64,000 bases of DNA from Ryuthela nishihirai (taxonomy: Eukaryota > Arthropoda > Arachnida > Araneae > Heptathelidae), in contig JAWZYU010000010.1 of the NCBI GenBank assembly GCA_038380435.1, positions 46,720,135 to 46,784,134 of the forward strand, given 5' to 3'. A program made the translations under genes and the position numbers. Within the stretch, counting starts at the first letter, position 1, and every line of letters begins with the position of its first letter. The notes below the pieces were generated by a model. The model saw nothing but the letters and a program-made list of their open reading frames with translations. It was not told the DNA's origin and ran no database searches. Shown piece after piece: positions 23,524-34,470 of this stretch.

Positions 23524-23930
23524 CTTTAGATGTTATCTACCTCCCCTAAAAGTTTGTACCTATATTTTTGAGACACCCTGTATATATAGAGAGAGAGAAA
23601 AAGAGAGCGGGAGAAATTCTTCTATTTTTGTTTCTAATATTATTACTGGTGGTCTCTTGTGCTATTCTTTACACTAAAATTTATATTACATATATTTTAT
23701 TTAGGAAGAAAATTAATCATATTTATAATCAAATATAATATTGCTAATTAATACAATTAAATTTTCTCTTAAATAAAATATATTTATAGATAAACATTAG
23801 TATAAAGATTAGCACAGGATCCACCAGAAATAATATTAAACTAAAAAATATAAGAAGTGTCTATATGGTAGGACTACTTAAGATGACGTCATAAATTTGC
23901 ACTCTGGCTTTCTGTTATAGGAGGTGTTGA

Positions 23931-23985
23931 TTTAATACGAGTATATACATATGTGGTCGATGCCCAAAGTCTATGAAGTTGTCTG
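23931..23985 (-). repeat. Repeat F, copy 1, continuation after insertion
   Basis: 'tttaatacgagtatatacatatgtggtcgatgcccaaagtct' type sequence (read in pieces) matches the reverse complement of 32238-32283 and directly continues the copy interrupted at 22728. Confidence 0.65.
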
Positions 23986-26523
23986 TTAGTAACAAACCAT
24001 GGGGCATTGATCGAAGATCTCAATATTTTATTTTGCAAGACGAATCTTGAAACAATTTTATGATTTTTACGTGTTTCAATTAATTTATAGTTGGTTAAAA
24101 TTCGACCGGTAGCTCCTCAGTTTTCTAAATTTAGTATTTAATTTAAAATTTTAATAATATTTCAATATAGTAATCACAAAAATATTATTTTATTTTATAC
24201 ACACCGGATGATTTGTAACTTTATCCTAGGAAGTAAAAAAATCCAATATTTTAATTTTAATGTATAAATGAGATGCTTTTGCGTTTTATAGGGCTAACAA
24301 TATATTATTATTTATAATTTCCAATCACCCATTAGTACGAATCCATAAGGTTGATGAAATATTCGGAAATTGAGCAACATTTTCTTCGAAAACGAGTATC
24401 CCATATTCTCTAGGAGTTATATGTTATCCTTCTAGTTTATACTTGATTTCAGTCTCGTCACGTTCGTACCACACCACGTATTCTTCTTTGCAAGGTAAAA
24501 CAACTCAACGATACGTATATATACATAATTACTGTAAAAATCTGAAGAAGTACAAATTGCCCCATATCTTAAACTAGCTACCAAGAGAAACCTTGTATCT
24601 AAACATGTTTAGTGAGATTCATTTAAAAGTTAAAAGCTTTTTAAAGAATTCTGTCTCTTAATCTGTAATCCTCAGAAACGGTGGGTTAGTCAATTTTTGT
24701 GTTGCCATTTTTATTTCTCTTTCTACATAATTTTAAATTTGTGCTCAGTTTCAGTGCGAAATATTTCGAATTGTTCTATTTCGATATATTAGATACTGTC
24801 ATAATATTTTATGTATATACTACTGTCGCAACATTTTATATATCATACGTACTGTTCATCTATATTTCCTGCAAATGAGCTATTAATTTTCGGTTGGTGT
24901 TTTTTGTGACTTTGTGTTCTGAGAGGTGGTGATAATGATGAAGAAATGGTAATCTATCTAAAAAAAAGGAAACAATTAATACAATAGTAAAAGACATCAC
25001 TTAGAAATAGTTTCTTTAAAGTTTTGAAGAAACAATAACTATCGAAATCCTCAGAAGTTTTTTACAGTTTCAGAGAAGAAATTAAGAATCTTTCGCAGCA
25101 GAGAAAATTTCAAAAAAAAAAAGAATCTACTCAGAACTGTAAAATTGAAAACGTGTTCTCTATTCCACCTCTCATGCCTTCGACGCCTCTACCTTTCATT
25201 ATTACAAAGTATACTCAAAAAAATAAACAATATGTGTACGCTTTTCTTTTACTTTTTCCTCTTGGCTGATAATGCATGATACCAATCTGTTTTTATGGAT
25301 TAGTTTTTTCCCAGAGTAGTCATTGTGATCGGTAAGCTGAAGATAAGAATCCCTTTGGATCCATGCTTACTCCCCGGATTAGAAAGAGCAAGAGAAGATG
25401 GGGAGCAGAGATGATGACTTTCGGATGAAAGAACTGCGCTCCTTTCACATCTGAAGGAACACGGTCATTGCACTGCCAGTATGAAGTTAGAGGCAAGAAG
25501 GGAGATGCTCTTCGATTTCCGATCCTCCTTGATGGCCGACATAAAGAAGTAGACGAAAGAAAAAAAAGGCTTACTTTATACTCTATCTCTATACATTTGT
25601 TATAAAGAAAACTCGAAGATGCTAGATAACTTCAATCTACAGCGAGATGAAAGTCTACAGTGAAATTTTTACCTTTAACTCAAAAAGGTTTCTTTTTATA
25701 ACCTCCAAACTTGGTTCTGAAGATGCATTAAAAATGCAGTAGAAACATATTGGTTTCAAAGATTTGACAAAGAAGCCGATATTTTTCTTTCGTTTAAGTG
25801 GTTAATGGAAAGTGGTTTCAAAATATTTTGCTGTGTATGATGAAGGTAGATAAAGTTTAAATTTCGTTAATGGGAGAATATAAGATAGCAGAATATTAGG
25901 GGCCAGCTGTAGTCAAAGACATAAGGTTTAACTTAGATGCTCAAAATGTATTATTAATATGAGGACGGTTCAGTTTTAAGTGGAATTTTGATTGTATGAA
26001 TAACTCGTCTTACTTGTTTCACATTAAATAGTTCTGAAATATTCATTAGTTTATAATTAGGTAGTTCTCTCCATACATTTCTTATCTGCGTGGGGGTACT
26101 ATTATCCCTGCCGTACAATTATTTAGTACGTGTTCGCAATCACTGGAGAACACATTCCTGCACCGCCTCATTGCTATCACACTTCGTTCCTTCCAAAATT
26201 CTTTCAACTTTTCTAAGAGGTGATAATTTGAATGAGAGAAAAGCAGTGTATTGATCGTTGTGATGGTGCTGTTGGCAATAAGAAAGAGAGCTTGTCGTAA
26301 AGAAGAATTATCCCTTTCTTTACCTTTTTGAGGTGTGGCTCATGCGCCTAATATGAATATGTGTGAAAGAGAGAAATATGAAATGTTTGTGCAAAAATGA
26401 CAGGGATTCTTAACTTTATTTAAGATAAGGTAATGAAAATTCCAAATCAAATCTGGATCATCATCGTCAATAAAGTTTATTTTTAAGTTTGTCGAATAAC
26501 TGATAATTTCTAAATAGGATAAT

Positions 26524-26628
26524 TTCCTGCAGAGCTTAATGCGAACCGCTAACTTTGTTTAGGGCTTAATACAAACCTATAATCTCCTGTAGGGCTTAAT
26601 ACGAACCCATGACCTTCTGCAGGGCATA
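26524..26628. repeat. ~37-bp tandem repeat resembling a tRNA T-arm
   Basis: Three to four units of 'ctg(c/t)agggcttaatacgaac' followed by 'ccatgaccttctg'. The wording 'taatacgaaccca.gacc' is the same as the B-box half of family C at about 4136-4153, so the array may have grown from a SINE fragment. Confidence 0.6.
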
Positions 26629-27225
26629 AATTTCGTTAGAATGCAATTCTTTTAACATCGTCGTTATGAAGTAAAATTGCAGTAGGTTATTTTAGGTATA
26701 GTTAGAGTATTATAGGTTAGTTTATCTGCCAAACAGTTCATGCAATTTTCTAAAGTTTGATTTTTAACTTTATTTCGTAAACGAGCAATTAGTTTTTTTA
26801 GAGTAGAAATTACTTTTATTTAAGTTTTTCGCATTTAATACAACACTGTTGTTAAAAAAATTCCGTGAGATATTTCACTTTATAGAATCGGAAATATATT
26901 TTCATTTAATTTTTAACAAAACTTAGTTTATAATTTCAAAACCAATTTGAAGGAAAAAAAAATCAAGCACTTGTTCAGTTTTTAATACCGTTTTTGTAAT
27001 ACTCTTATTTTTTACAACATTTCCTTTACCAATTGTTATGCCCAGTACTCCTATAAATAAGTATACGTTATTTAAAAAAGTTATATCGCTCTCATAAATA
27101 AAGTGTAAACCTCTTTCATCTATTCATTATTAAATTCGTTGACAGTTCGGTTACATAATTTTCCTGATACATACCAAAATAACACCGTATTTCGAATTTA
27201 CATCAATAAAATAACTTAAACTTAC

Positions 27226-27306
27226 CAATCGCTTCGGGGACAGCATTCCACTGAAAGTCGAATTCACTTGTGCCTTCTTCAAAGAGTTTCTGGAAATGAG
27301 TCATGT
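27226..27306 (-). CDS. GARNL3: GARNL3-like exon H, CNH domain
   Basis: 81-bp exon, acceptor ttttttccag, donor gtaagttta. It encodes HMTHFQKLFEEGTSEFDFQW followed by NAVPEAI, with split codons at both ends. The HFQKLFEEG...FDF.WN.VP.AI block is the strongest family identifier, because as I recall it is specific to GARNL3 rather than other CNH proteins. Confidence 0.9.
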
Positions 27307-27519
27307 CTGGAAAAAAGTTATAGAGAGGCAATAACGTATTATCATTTAGCAGGAGAATAATAAATAATTTATTATAGTGAAATGTCATGTTCGCATGCAA
27401 CAACTAAGAGTGTAATTTTTTATCACGATATATGACATTTACTCTGGAAATGTATCATGTTCGTAATCGAACGGACGTTTTATTTTAAAAAAGTGTATTA
27501 CTTTTGAAAATGTATTAGA

Positions 27520-27902
27520 TTTGGGTTGGGTTGTTTTACCTCTGAGTGGCACTTTTTTGCACACCATGGGCTAAATGGCCAGGTCACATGGACCCCGAAG
27601 GCTCAGACAAGGTTGGGGGAGGGGACCCACTGGAACAGCTGTTGGGAGACAGATCCCGTCAAGGCCATCCAGCGTGTTCTTTAACGTGCACAGGGTATGG
27701 CTCTCCCGCACACAGGGCCACGGCTTAACGTCCCATACGACGGACGGCGGTCTTTCCAAGTCCAGCGGTGTCCCCTACTGACCGTGGGCAGGGCGGGGAA
27801 TTTTTGCGGAGATAAATCTCAACGCTGACCCAGCTGGGACTCGAACCTGGGAACTACAGATTACGAGCCTGGCGCGCTACCGACTGAGTCACCCCCGCCG
27901 CA
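27520..27902 (-). repeat. SINE family A, youngest-looking copy, 14-bp TSD
   Basis: Complete minus-strand copy bounded by gaaaatgtattaga at 27506-27519 and 27903-27916. The head, in reverse, is ggcgggggtgactcagtcgg; the B box is ttcgagtcccagctggg; the core is gggacgttaagccgtggccc. Apparent ORFs on both strands are shadows of the SINE. Confidence 0.92.
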
Positions 27903-28181
27903 GAAAATGTATTAGAAGAAATACAGTTATTTTGATGTTTGCTCTTCTGCAGTGCGGCGGTATCGGGTTAAATTGGCGTTGTTCGCTTACTAGTTTTTTG
28001 TGTGAAACAGAGCGCTTTGGTTTCTTAAGGGAATATCATTCCCATTACTAAGAAAGATTTTTCGTAAGAGTCGTTTCTATGATTTGCTATATACCAAAAT
28101 TTTGCAACTCAACTTTCAAATGTTATAATATTTTAGCATTTGTCACTACAAGATGGTCAATACTAATTAGCCATTACTGAG

Positions 28182-28403
28182 TTAGATTAGCGAATAGGTT
28201 TATGAACAGTATGCCTATAGGTCTCAAAAAGGTGGGGGAGACCTAGGATGCGTGGGCAGAAAATGTCAAACAGGGACCTTGCTAGAATTAGTGCATAGTG
28301 GCAAGATGCAGCAGATGTAGCTAAGGATAGATATCCTTGGAGAACTAAATTGCACAATCTGGTTGGACCTCCGTAACCCATGGCTGCTTGAGGATGATGA
28401 TGA
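28182..28403 (+). mobile_element. RTE LINE 3' fragment (5'-truncated)
   Basis: Matches the 3' 220 bp of the RTE element at 57286 on the opposite strand, from 'ttagattagcgaatagg' through 'ggttggacctccgtaaccc' to 'ctgcttgaggatgatgatga'. The short (gat)n tail marks the 3' end. It is diverged and carries no open frame on the sense strand. Confidence 0.85.
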
Positions 28404-29020
28404 ATTTGTGAATAAATTGAAGAATAATTCAGGTTTCATTTATTTCTCTAAAATTAATTGCGTTATTTATTAAATAAGTTCATTATTATCTGTTTCGTTA
28501 TTTCGAACTCACACACAGTGCAATCAAATAAACATTACTGAAATTCTATAACAATATCAACAATAAAAACAGTACTAAGTAATGCACAATATCATTTGTA
28601 TCTTATTATATTTATTTTTATTAATGCCTGCATTTTACCCACCAAAACTGAAGTGCGTACATATGGAATTAGGGTTTAGGAAATTAATTGCTACCACGAG
28701 TATTGAATAATGTTCGTTAATATTGAATCTAATGAAATCTTAATATGAATTCCATGTAGAAACAGGATATATATATATTGATGCATCTTTTTTATGTCAT
28801 AAGTTAATAAAACCGATATAATTGCAAGATTCCTTATTCTTTAGTGAAAGCAAAGGTTTCAACAGTTTACGTCATAGCTAGTATATTTCAGGAATACATT
28901 TGCATATACTTATCTAAAGAAGGAATTTTGTTTTAGAATGTGATGCGTTAAAAAAAAATGAAGAATGGTACACTTCGAACTATTTTGCTGTGAAAACACA
29001 TGAATATAAATTTTGCTGTG

Positions 29021-29209
29021 TTATGGCCGAGCGGTTAGTGAGCTTGGCTATTGATCAAAAGAACCGGGTTCGAGCCCAAGGAATGGTATGAATGTTTCTT
29101 TTTTGTGTTATCTTTTTGCTGGGGTATCGTCTCCGTCACAGATCTTCTTTATGGCATGTTAAACTGACAGGTTCTTGTCAGATCTATGTAGCAAGTAGCT
29201 GTTTGAGGA
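29021..29209 (+). repeat. SINE family B
   Basis: tRNA-like head ttatggccgagcggttagtg with B box gggttcgagccca. The body is '..tgctggggtatcgtctc', and the 3' core is 'gacaggttcttgtcag...agtagctgtttgagg'. Not a functional tRNA: there is no proper acceptor pairing at the 3' side. Confidence 0.72.
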
Positions 29210-29404
29210 ATAATTTATTATTCATTTTTATTTTTGAATGCAAAAATTTTAAATTTCCTCGCACCTTTTCTTACGAAGCTGGTTGTATACGAGTAAATAG
29301 CTTTATAACTTAATACAGGTGCAATAATCAGTGTTTACGGTGTATAAAATAAGCAATATTACTGAAAAGAGCGTTGATAAATATTTATGTATTTCTATTA
29401 GTAT

Positions 29405-29700
29405 TTATCGCGACCGGTTCTAGGCCCTCCCCACATTGAGAATGCTGGTAAGGGTAATTAATGGAAGTAAAAATGATTAAACTTCTGCATATTTCACGCA
29501 TTTTTCATGATGGGATGGTTTTTTGGAAACCTCTGAAATACGGGGGAAATTTTCGCACTGGAATGGGAATCTACTCTCTTACCATTTTCTCCCCTTTACC
29601 ATTTTCCAATTCGATCGCGTCGCTCTCCCCCCCCCCCCCTTTCGCTTTTCAAACTCGATCGGATCGATCCCCCCCCCCCCCCCCTACTTACTGTTTTCCA
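29405..29700 (+). repeat. Repeat D relative with two poly-C runs
   Basis: Begins 'ccggttctaggccctcccca' then 'attgagaatgctggtaaggg', like repeat D. It holds long C runs at about 29629-29639 and 29669-29685. Overlapping frames rich in Pro or Leu are artefacts of the C runs. Confidence 0.5.
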
Positions 29701-29799
29701 GATCGTAGCCTAGTATTCGTATATATAGACTATTAAGAGAACTGCCCAGCATTGCTCGGGTCAAAGACTAAAGTAATTCAATGTTACTCAAATTAAAAT

Positions 29800-30090
29800 T
29801 CTAAAATGACTCAAACTTCCAGGCGTATTCCGAACGAGTGCGCATACATTCGCTTACGTCTCGGATGACATCACTAGTGGCTGAAGTTTTCAGCTACCTG
29901 TAATTCCGCAGGTGCTGATCCAAAATTTGGTATGCCTCTCACTTGCCTCTTGCTGCGTAGGTTATATAATTCGGTTCCTAGTTAGGTTGGATCGGGATTA
30001 AACCCGCACAAGTGTCTTAAATATCTGGGGGCGCTGCTGTCGACCACTTTTTTGAATGGAGTAGTATGTTATTGATGAGTAGAGTTATTA
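29800..30090 (+). repeat. Repeat G, copy 2
   Basis: Shares with 19360-19830 the ordered blocks ggttcctag, aagtgtc, tctgggggcgct and tgaatggagtagta..ttat. No ORF, no inverted ends found. Confidence 0.5.
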
Positions 30091-30239
30091 GTGGGGAGTT
30101 ATAAGTTATAAGAGATATTGTGCATTACATCGTGTAATCCAAAATTTACCTAAATATGAAGCCAGGTAGAAGGAATTCTGCAACGGGGAGCAAAACGGCA
30201 TTCGATTCTAACTACATACATAATTAGGTAGAGCTATGA

Positions 30240-30672
30240 AAATTTGCACCGACGGTCGTAGTCTCTCGTCGTAGATCTCGGGGAAAATCTGAAATTTGAT
30301 ATCCGATTCTTCCTCGAGGTCAAATAAAGGTCAAACCTTGATCTATAAACATTAGAAACGTAAAACTTGGTGTCTAAGGATATTTCGAGACATAGATCTC
30401 AGGAAGTCTAAAAAGTATCAGATCCGGTGGTATCTACGAAGTCAAAGTTCAAAATTTATTTATCTGTGCAAGAAATGTAAATATTACTGTCTTGGGATAT
30501 TCGGGGTAGCAGGTTTCAAAAACATTACGAAATTCGGAATACGACTTGTTTTTCAAGGTCAACGTCGGGAGGAGAAATTCAAAATTTTATTATTATTATA
30601 ATTTTTCGATTGTTCGGGCTAGAAATTTTAAAACTGGTGCCTAGGTGCATTTTGGGTCCAAATTTTAGGTTA
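30240..30672. repeat. Degenerate ~130-bp tandem array
   Basis: Phrases 'aaacttggtgtctaagga', 'attactgtcttgggatattc' and 'aaactggtgcctaggtgcat' recur at about 30365, 30485 and 30630. They are preceded by 'aaggtcaa' type words and followed by 'gatctcagg' type words. At least three units. Confidence 0.55.
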
Positions 30673-31059
30673 GATATCTGTTGGAGTCAAGGGAAAACAA
30701 GTTGAACAGAGTTTGGAGTACAGATAAATTGCTTGAAAAATGGCAGTCCCCTCCAGCTGGATGAGTCACGATGGACGGTATTAGAAGTTGAGTAAAATTG
30801 TTTCTCGAAGGCCAATTCCTTAGTAAATGAATATAGGAATATAACCAAATAGGAATATAACTTAACGAATGCACTACATTAGGTTGCAATTAAAAATACA
30901 TATGTAATTTCAGTGTAAATAACGTGGAAATGTTTTCTCTGACCCTACTCTTTATCTGAAGGCACATCCTATGATCCGACTATATTTAGCAGAGCGTCCT
31001 CTCTCTCCACCAATCTGTATAAAATTAGAGAGAAGCAGCGCTGTAACATATCTACTTAC

Positions 31060-31126
31060 GGTTGTAACACAGCAGTAGTTCGGCTTCATCATCTTCGTAT
31101 ATGTCGATAGCTGAGACAAGATGACC
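31060..31126 (-). CDS. GARNL3: GARNL3-like exon G, CNH domain
   Basis: 67-bp exon, acceptor atttccaacag, donor gtaagtaga. It encodes GHLVSAIDIYEDDEAELLLC followed by YN and one base of a split codon. 'AELLLCYN' is the hallmark strand of CNH domains (compare ELLLCF in citron kinase). Confidence 0.88.
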
Positions 31127-32229
31127 CTGTTGGAAATAGAATTAGATATTTATTATTAGCATCCTAGCACATCAGGAAAATGTTAATAAACTCATTTTAC
31201 TAAGTAGGACACTTTTTGTTAACCCTAAACACTGTAAGAACGGTCTGAGAGACCCTTTTAATTTAAAAGTTATATATGCTTTACAGGTGAAAAAGGTCAA
31301 ACTTCATATGTGTCCCCAATGCTGTAATTCATTTACTTATCAAAAACAAAAAACAATATAAATTTTTAACTCAGAAATTTTGAAAAAATTGGGAAAGTTT
31401 CATAAATGTAGAGTCTACTTGTACCTGCTTGTATTATTATAATAACGTTAAAATTATTAAACGACAAAGTATCGCAACACTCATTTGTTTATTGCATCTT
31501 TAGTAGTAGAAAACAATAAAAAATTATCGATCATTACGTTTTGTGGTTATACACCTAGTCATGATTTTAATAATATTGTGAATAATCTTTCCACAAATAA
31601 TTAAATCAATGATAATTTCTACATCATTGCCAACTCAGTTACCTGACCCAGATATTCCCCCTAATCCTATAACTCCTACTTTCCAACTACTATAAAATAG
31701 CATATTGTGCAAGAAAGTAATTCATAATGCAAAATTGATATTAATTAAATAAATTTTTACAATTATTATATATTAACCAAATTTTAAGCTTTTTAAAGAA
31801 CTGAAGATCCTAAAACTTCACGTTCAGATCCCTTGGAAGAGCATTAAAATATCTACTGGCTAAATAAATATAATATTTCTCTTTTTTTTTTCCAGATGCA
31901 CAATATTGTGGAACATTAAACGATTTGGTAAATTTGTGTTAATTTCAAATTTTCAAATTTCTTGTTGTCCACATATTATAATTTCGCCAAATATAATCCC
32001 CAATATAATTCAAAAATATGTTTGGTCACTTGGAATGTATTATAATTTACGCACAGTAAGAATATATAAATTTGTATAAATTCCATGGACGTGATCAAAT
32101 TCATCATTAACTTAATAAGATAATTTCGCGCATATTGTAATGGCTTAATGTAGAACATACAAACACCACGTCATGATAAGAGACCATATGATAAAAAAGA
32201 TTTAACCCACCCCAAATAAATATTCTTCA

Positions 32230-32580
32230 AAAGAGGCAAATAAGACTTGGGCATCGACCACATATACTCATATTAAATGCATCTCAAAAAGGTTTTTTGG
32301 GTCTGTTAAAAATAATCCTAATGAGATTATTTCTTTGCTTAATTGTGATCATAATGTTCTTAATAAGTACAGGAAGCCTAAAATGATGGCTTTCTTTGAG
32401 AAAACCTACTCGTTTTAGGTCTCTTGTGCATAATATATCCTATTTTTAGCTTGTGCTAGGGGCCCACCCACGGGTGGTTGTTGTGGGCATATTCTCATAA
32501 GGTAATGACAATGGGTAATGTTTTACCTGGAACATCGCATATCCATACACGATATACGATCTACGGCAGACAAATAAACA
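32230..32580 (+). repeat. Repeat F, copy 2
   Basis: Reverse complement of the 22241-22728/23931-23985 copy, here uninterrupted: 'gcatcgaccacatatactca' runs straight into 'tattaaatgcatctcaaaaa'. This gives the pre-insertion state of the other locus. It lacks the second hairpin arm seen at 22499-22528. Confidence 0.72.
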
Positions 32581-32744
32581 AATTTCCTTATAAAAGAAAT
32601 ATTTGGTATTATTGAATTTATTCTTTTGATTATTTCACTAATATGTAAACCACGTGTTAACATCAGATCAATAATCACACCCAAATATTTAAAACTTTCA
32701 GCAGAATCAATTATTGGGCCTCAGTTCTATATTTCGTATGTCCC

Positions 32745-33227
32745 CAAGATTGAAAAGGTGAAAACTGCTCTGTATATGCAGAAGATACAGCCTTCTTGGA
32801 AACTTTGATTTCGCCAATGATTGCGATCAGAATGCAACAGATTCTGTTGCACTTCAAAAAATGGTATATGAAATGGTGCACTACAATTAAACCTGAGAAA
32901 AGTGTAACAGTGCTCTGCACCCACAAGAGATTCAACATTCCATGTTGCCAAATCTTTGATAAACAAATTATGTGGAAAGACATGGCCAGGTATATTGGTT
33001 TCACGTTTCATAAGAGATTAAACTGGGATATTCACATCATTAACACCCTCAATAAAGCAAGAAATCTTCAATTCAAGCTATTCCCTCTAATTTCACGAAA
33101 TTCTGATCTTTCAATCAATAACGAACGAATAATAATTTACAAAATGGTCATCAAGCCTATTCTACTTTATGCAGCTCATGCATGGGTTATTGTATTGAAT
33201 AAAACTTTTTCAAGGTATAAATACTGA
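32745..33227 (+). pseudogene. Jockey-type LINE reverse-transcriptase fragment
   Basis: The plus strand reads (in a shifted frame) AEDTAFLETLISP, corresponding to the catalytic [YF]ADD box but with Glu for the first Asp. An open frame (32796-33227) follows with WYMKWCTTIKPEKS, ARYIGFTFHKRLNWDIHI, LNKARNLQFKLFPLISRNS and IIYKMVIKPILLYAAHAW, the typical RT thumb and post-RT sequence of jockey LINEs in arthropods. It is 5'-truncated, frame-broken and lacks a 3' tail. Confidence 0.8.
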
Positions 33228-33285
33228 ATATACACAGAATGAGATGTTATTTCTTACTTTGATTTGAATAAGGGAGTGGACTTAC

Positions 33286-33444
33286 CTTGTTCCCTTCCAC
33301 AACATGCAGTCTCTGAGCTTCTCCTGTTTTCTCATTGACCAAATCAAACAGATGCCTGTAACCAACGCAGATTTGGTTCTCAAACCCTGAAGTAAGGCTG
33401 TCTACTAAGGTGATGAGTTGCGGCTGCTCCGGCAACGAAATCTC
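33286..33444 (-). CDS. GARNL3: GARNL3-like exon F, CNH domain
   Basis: 159-bp exon of exactly 53 codons, phase 0 at both ends, acceptor attcaacag, donor gtaagtcc. It begins EISLPEQPQLITLVDSLTSG and contains ENQICVGYRHLFDLVNEKTG, then EAQRLHVVEGNK. 'ICVGYRHLFDLVN' is the strand pair that CNH proteins use for 'what the cell sees'. The local intron upstream (862 bp) is the shortest in the window. Confidence 0.88.
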
Positions 33445-34306
33445 CTGTTGAATATATTTATCAATAAATTGTCATCACTTAGAAAACTAGTTGTTAAAAA
33501 CTGCCATAAATCTTAAAGCATAAGATATTCAATAGCATCTCAGTCTTAAAATAAATGCAGTACTGTTTAAAATTGGTTCTTTTATATCTGAGCGTTGGTT
33601 GCTGTACACTCGATTAAATGGTCAGGTAAAAGGAATCCCAAGATTAGGATGAGTAAGGAAATCAGCTGAATACTTATTAGTGACCATGTGGTAAAAATTA
33701 GTAATTGTCCACATTACTATGAGGTTATGGATGGAGATACACTGAACAGATGTTAAAGCAAGATAATTGATGAAAATGGACGGAGGTTGGTTTCGTCGGC
33801 AGAGCTCCAGTATCATATTCTGAAGTTGTTAGATTCGAATCCCAACTGTGCCATTTCGAATTGTTTACAGAAGCTAAGACTTAGCTTCTCTAAGTCTCAC
33901 TCTACTCTCGGTCAGAGAGGGGACGCTTGATAGGCTTGGAAAGGCCACCATGGCCTTGATATGAGGCTGTTCAGCGGTTATCCTTCTCTAACTTTCCCTG
34001 AGTGCTTTGGGTCCTTATGACCTGGCTATTTATCCCATTAGGTATCTGTATTTAGGGATATAGCTTAAAACCCTACTTAAGGGAAAAGTTTTGAACAGCC
34101 ATCACTTTAAATCATATCAAATGAAACTGTTACACATATTTAACTGTTTATTTTTACTCCCATTAAATTTAATACTTTCTTTGCCAAAATCCATAATTTT
34201 GACCATTAATGCATATAGTTGTCATACATAGAAAATTATGACTCATAAGATAAATTATAACTACTATGAGATGTATACTAAGGGATGAATGCTAAAAAAA
34301 ACTTAC
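33445..34306 (-). other. Intron between GARNL3-like exons E and F
   Basis: 862 bp. It holds a small minus-strand SINE A scrap at about 33596-33660 and a decayed plus copy at 33784-34058. The rest is unremarkable. Confidence 0.65.
33784..34058 (+). repeat. SINE family A, heavily decayed and deleted
   Basis: Recognisable pieces in order: gattcgaatcccaactgtgc (B box), 'ctcggtcagagaggggac', 'ggcttggaaaggccacca', 'tggccttgat', 'gggtccttatgacctggcta'. Large internal deletions. Confidence 0.65.
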
Positions 34307-34470
34307 CTTAACGTATTGAAATCCATCAACGGTATCATTATCTGATGCAGCACACCAGGTAGTCCATGCCGCCGAATGACGCCATTGCAGCAGAATCAGT
34401 TTCCTACCAACAGCTACTACCATCCTCAAATGACTTCCTCCAGGTCTACTCAGGGCGTACAGGTGGCAAC
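34307..34470 (-). CDS. GARNL3: GARNL3-like exon E, CNH domain
   Basis: 164-bp exon, acceptor ttaactag, donor gtaagttt. It starts with the last two bases of a Gly codon and ends in phase 0. The product opens GCHLYALSRPGGSHLRMVVA, continues with VGRKLILLQWRHSAAWTTW and ends DGFQYVK. This is a typical CNH core with hydrophobic strands and the 'KLILLQW' strand. Confidence 0.85.

Larger units (their letters stand above)
22796..23580 (+). mobile_element. Mariner-like element, internally deleted, inserted in G
   Basis: Inverted ends of 57 bp with two mismatches (22796-22852 and 23524-23580) start cagg(a/g)tgtctcaaaaatat and are flanked by TA on both sides. Similarity continues inward (cattcc..gcaattc..ggttatggg) to about 100 bp, interrupted on the right by an hAT MITE. 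It encodes the two ends of a transposase only. Confidence 0.88.
22729..23930. mobile_element. DNA transposon G (non-autonomous), host of nested insertions
   Basis: Inverted ends: tcaacacctcctgtaacaga at the left against tctgttataggaggtgttga at the right, with similarity of about 26 bp at high identity and a further shared agtcctac block. Both sides carry tttaa (22724-22728 and 23931-23935), a 4-5 bp TSD. A TTAA target would suggest piggyBac, but this is uncertain. Without the nested element it is about 415 bp and has no ORF. Confidence 0.75.
20437..27225 (-). other. Intron between GARNL3-like exons H and I
   Basis: 6.8 kb. Contents are listed separately: SINE A5, a 280-bp tandem array, repeat F and the nested transposons at 22729-23930. 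From 23986 to 26520 and 26640 to 27225 it is AT-rich sequence in which I see nothing recognisable. Confidence 0.6.
27307..31059 (-). other. Intron between GARNL3-like exons G and H
   Basis: 3.75 kb with SINE A6, an RTE 3' fragment, SINE B4, repeat D/G copies and a tandem array listed separately. The stretches 28404-29020 and 29210-29404 show nothing recognisable. Confidence 0.6.
31127..33285 (-). other. Intron between GARNL3-like exons F and G
   Basis: 2.2 kb. Repeat F copy 2 and a jockey-type RT fragment fill the right half. The stretch 31127-32229 is AT-rich with nothing recognised. Confidence 0.6.

Noticed and set aside
26524..26628. A CRISPR-like array
   Set aside because: Units are contiguous tandem repeats without unique spacers, in an animal genome.
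29021..29090. A plus-strand tRNA-Leu/Ser gene
   Set aside because: The sequence continues into the SINE B body and recurs at other places; no cloverleaf acceptor stem.
29461..29736. Pro-rich ORFs near 29.5 kb
   Set aside because: Created by poly-C runs in a repeat D relative.
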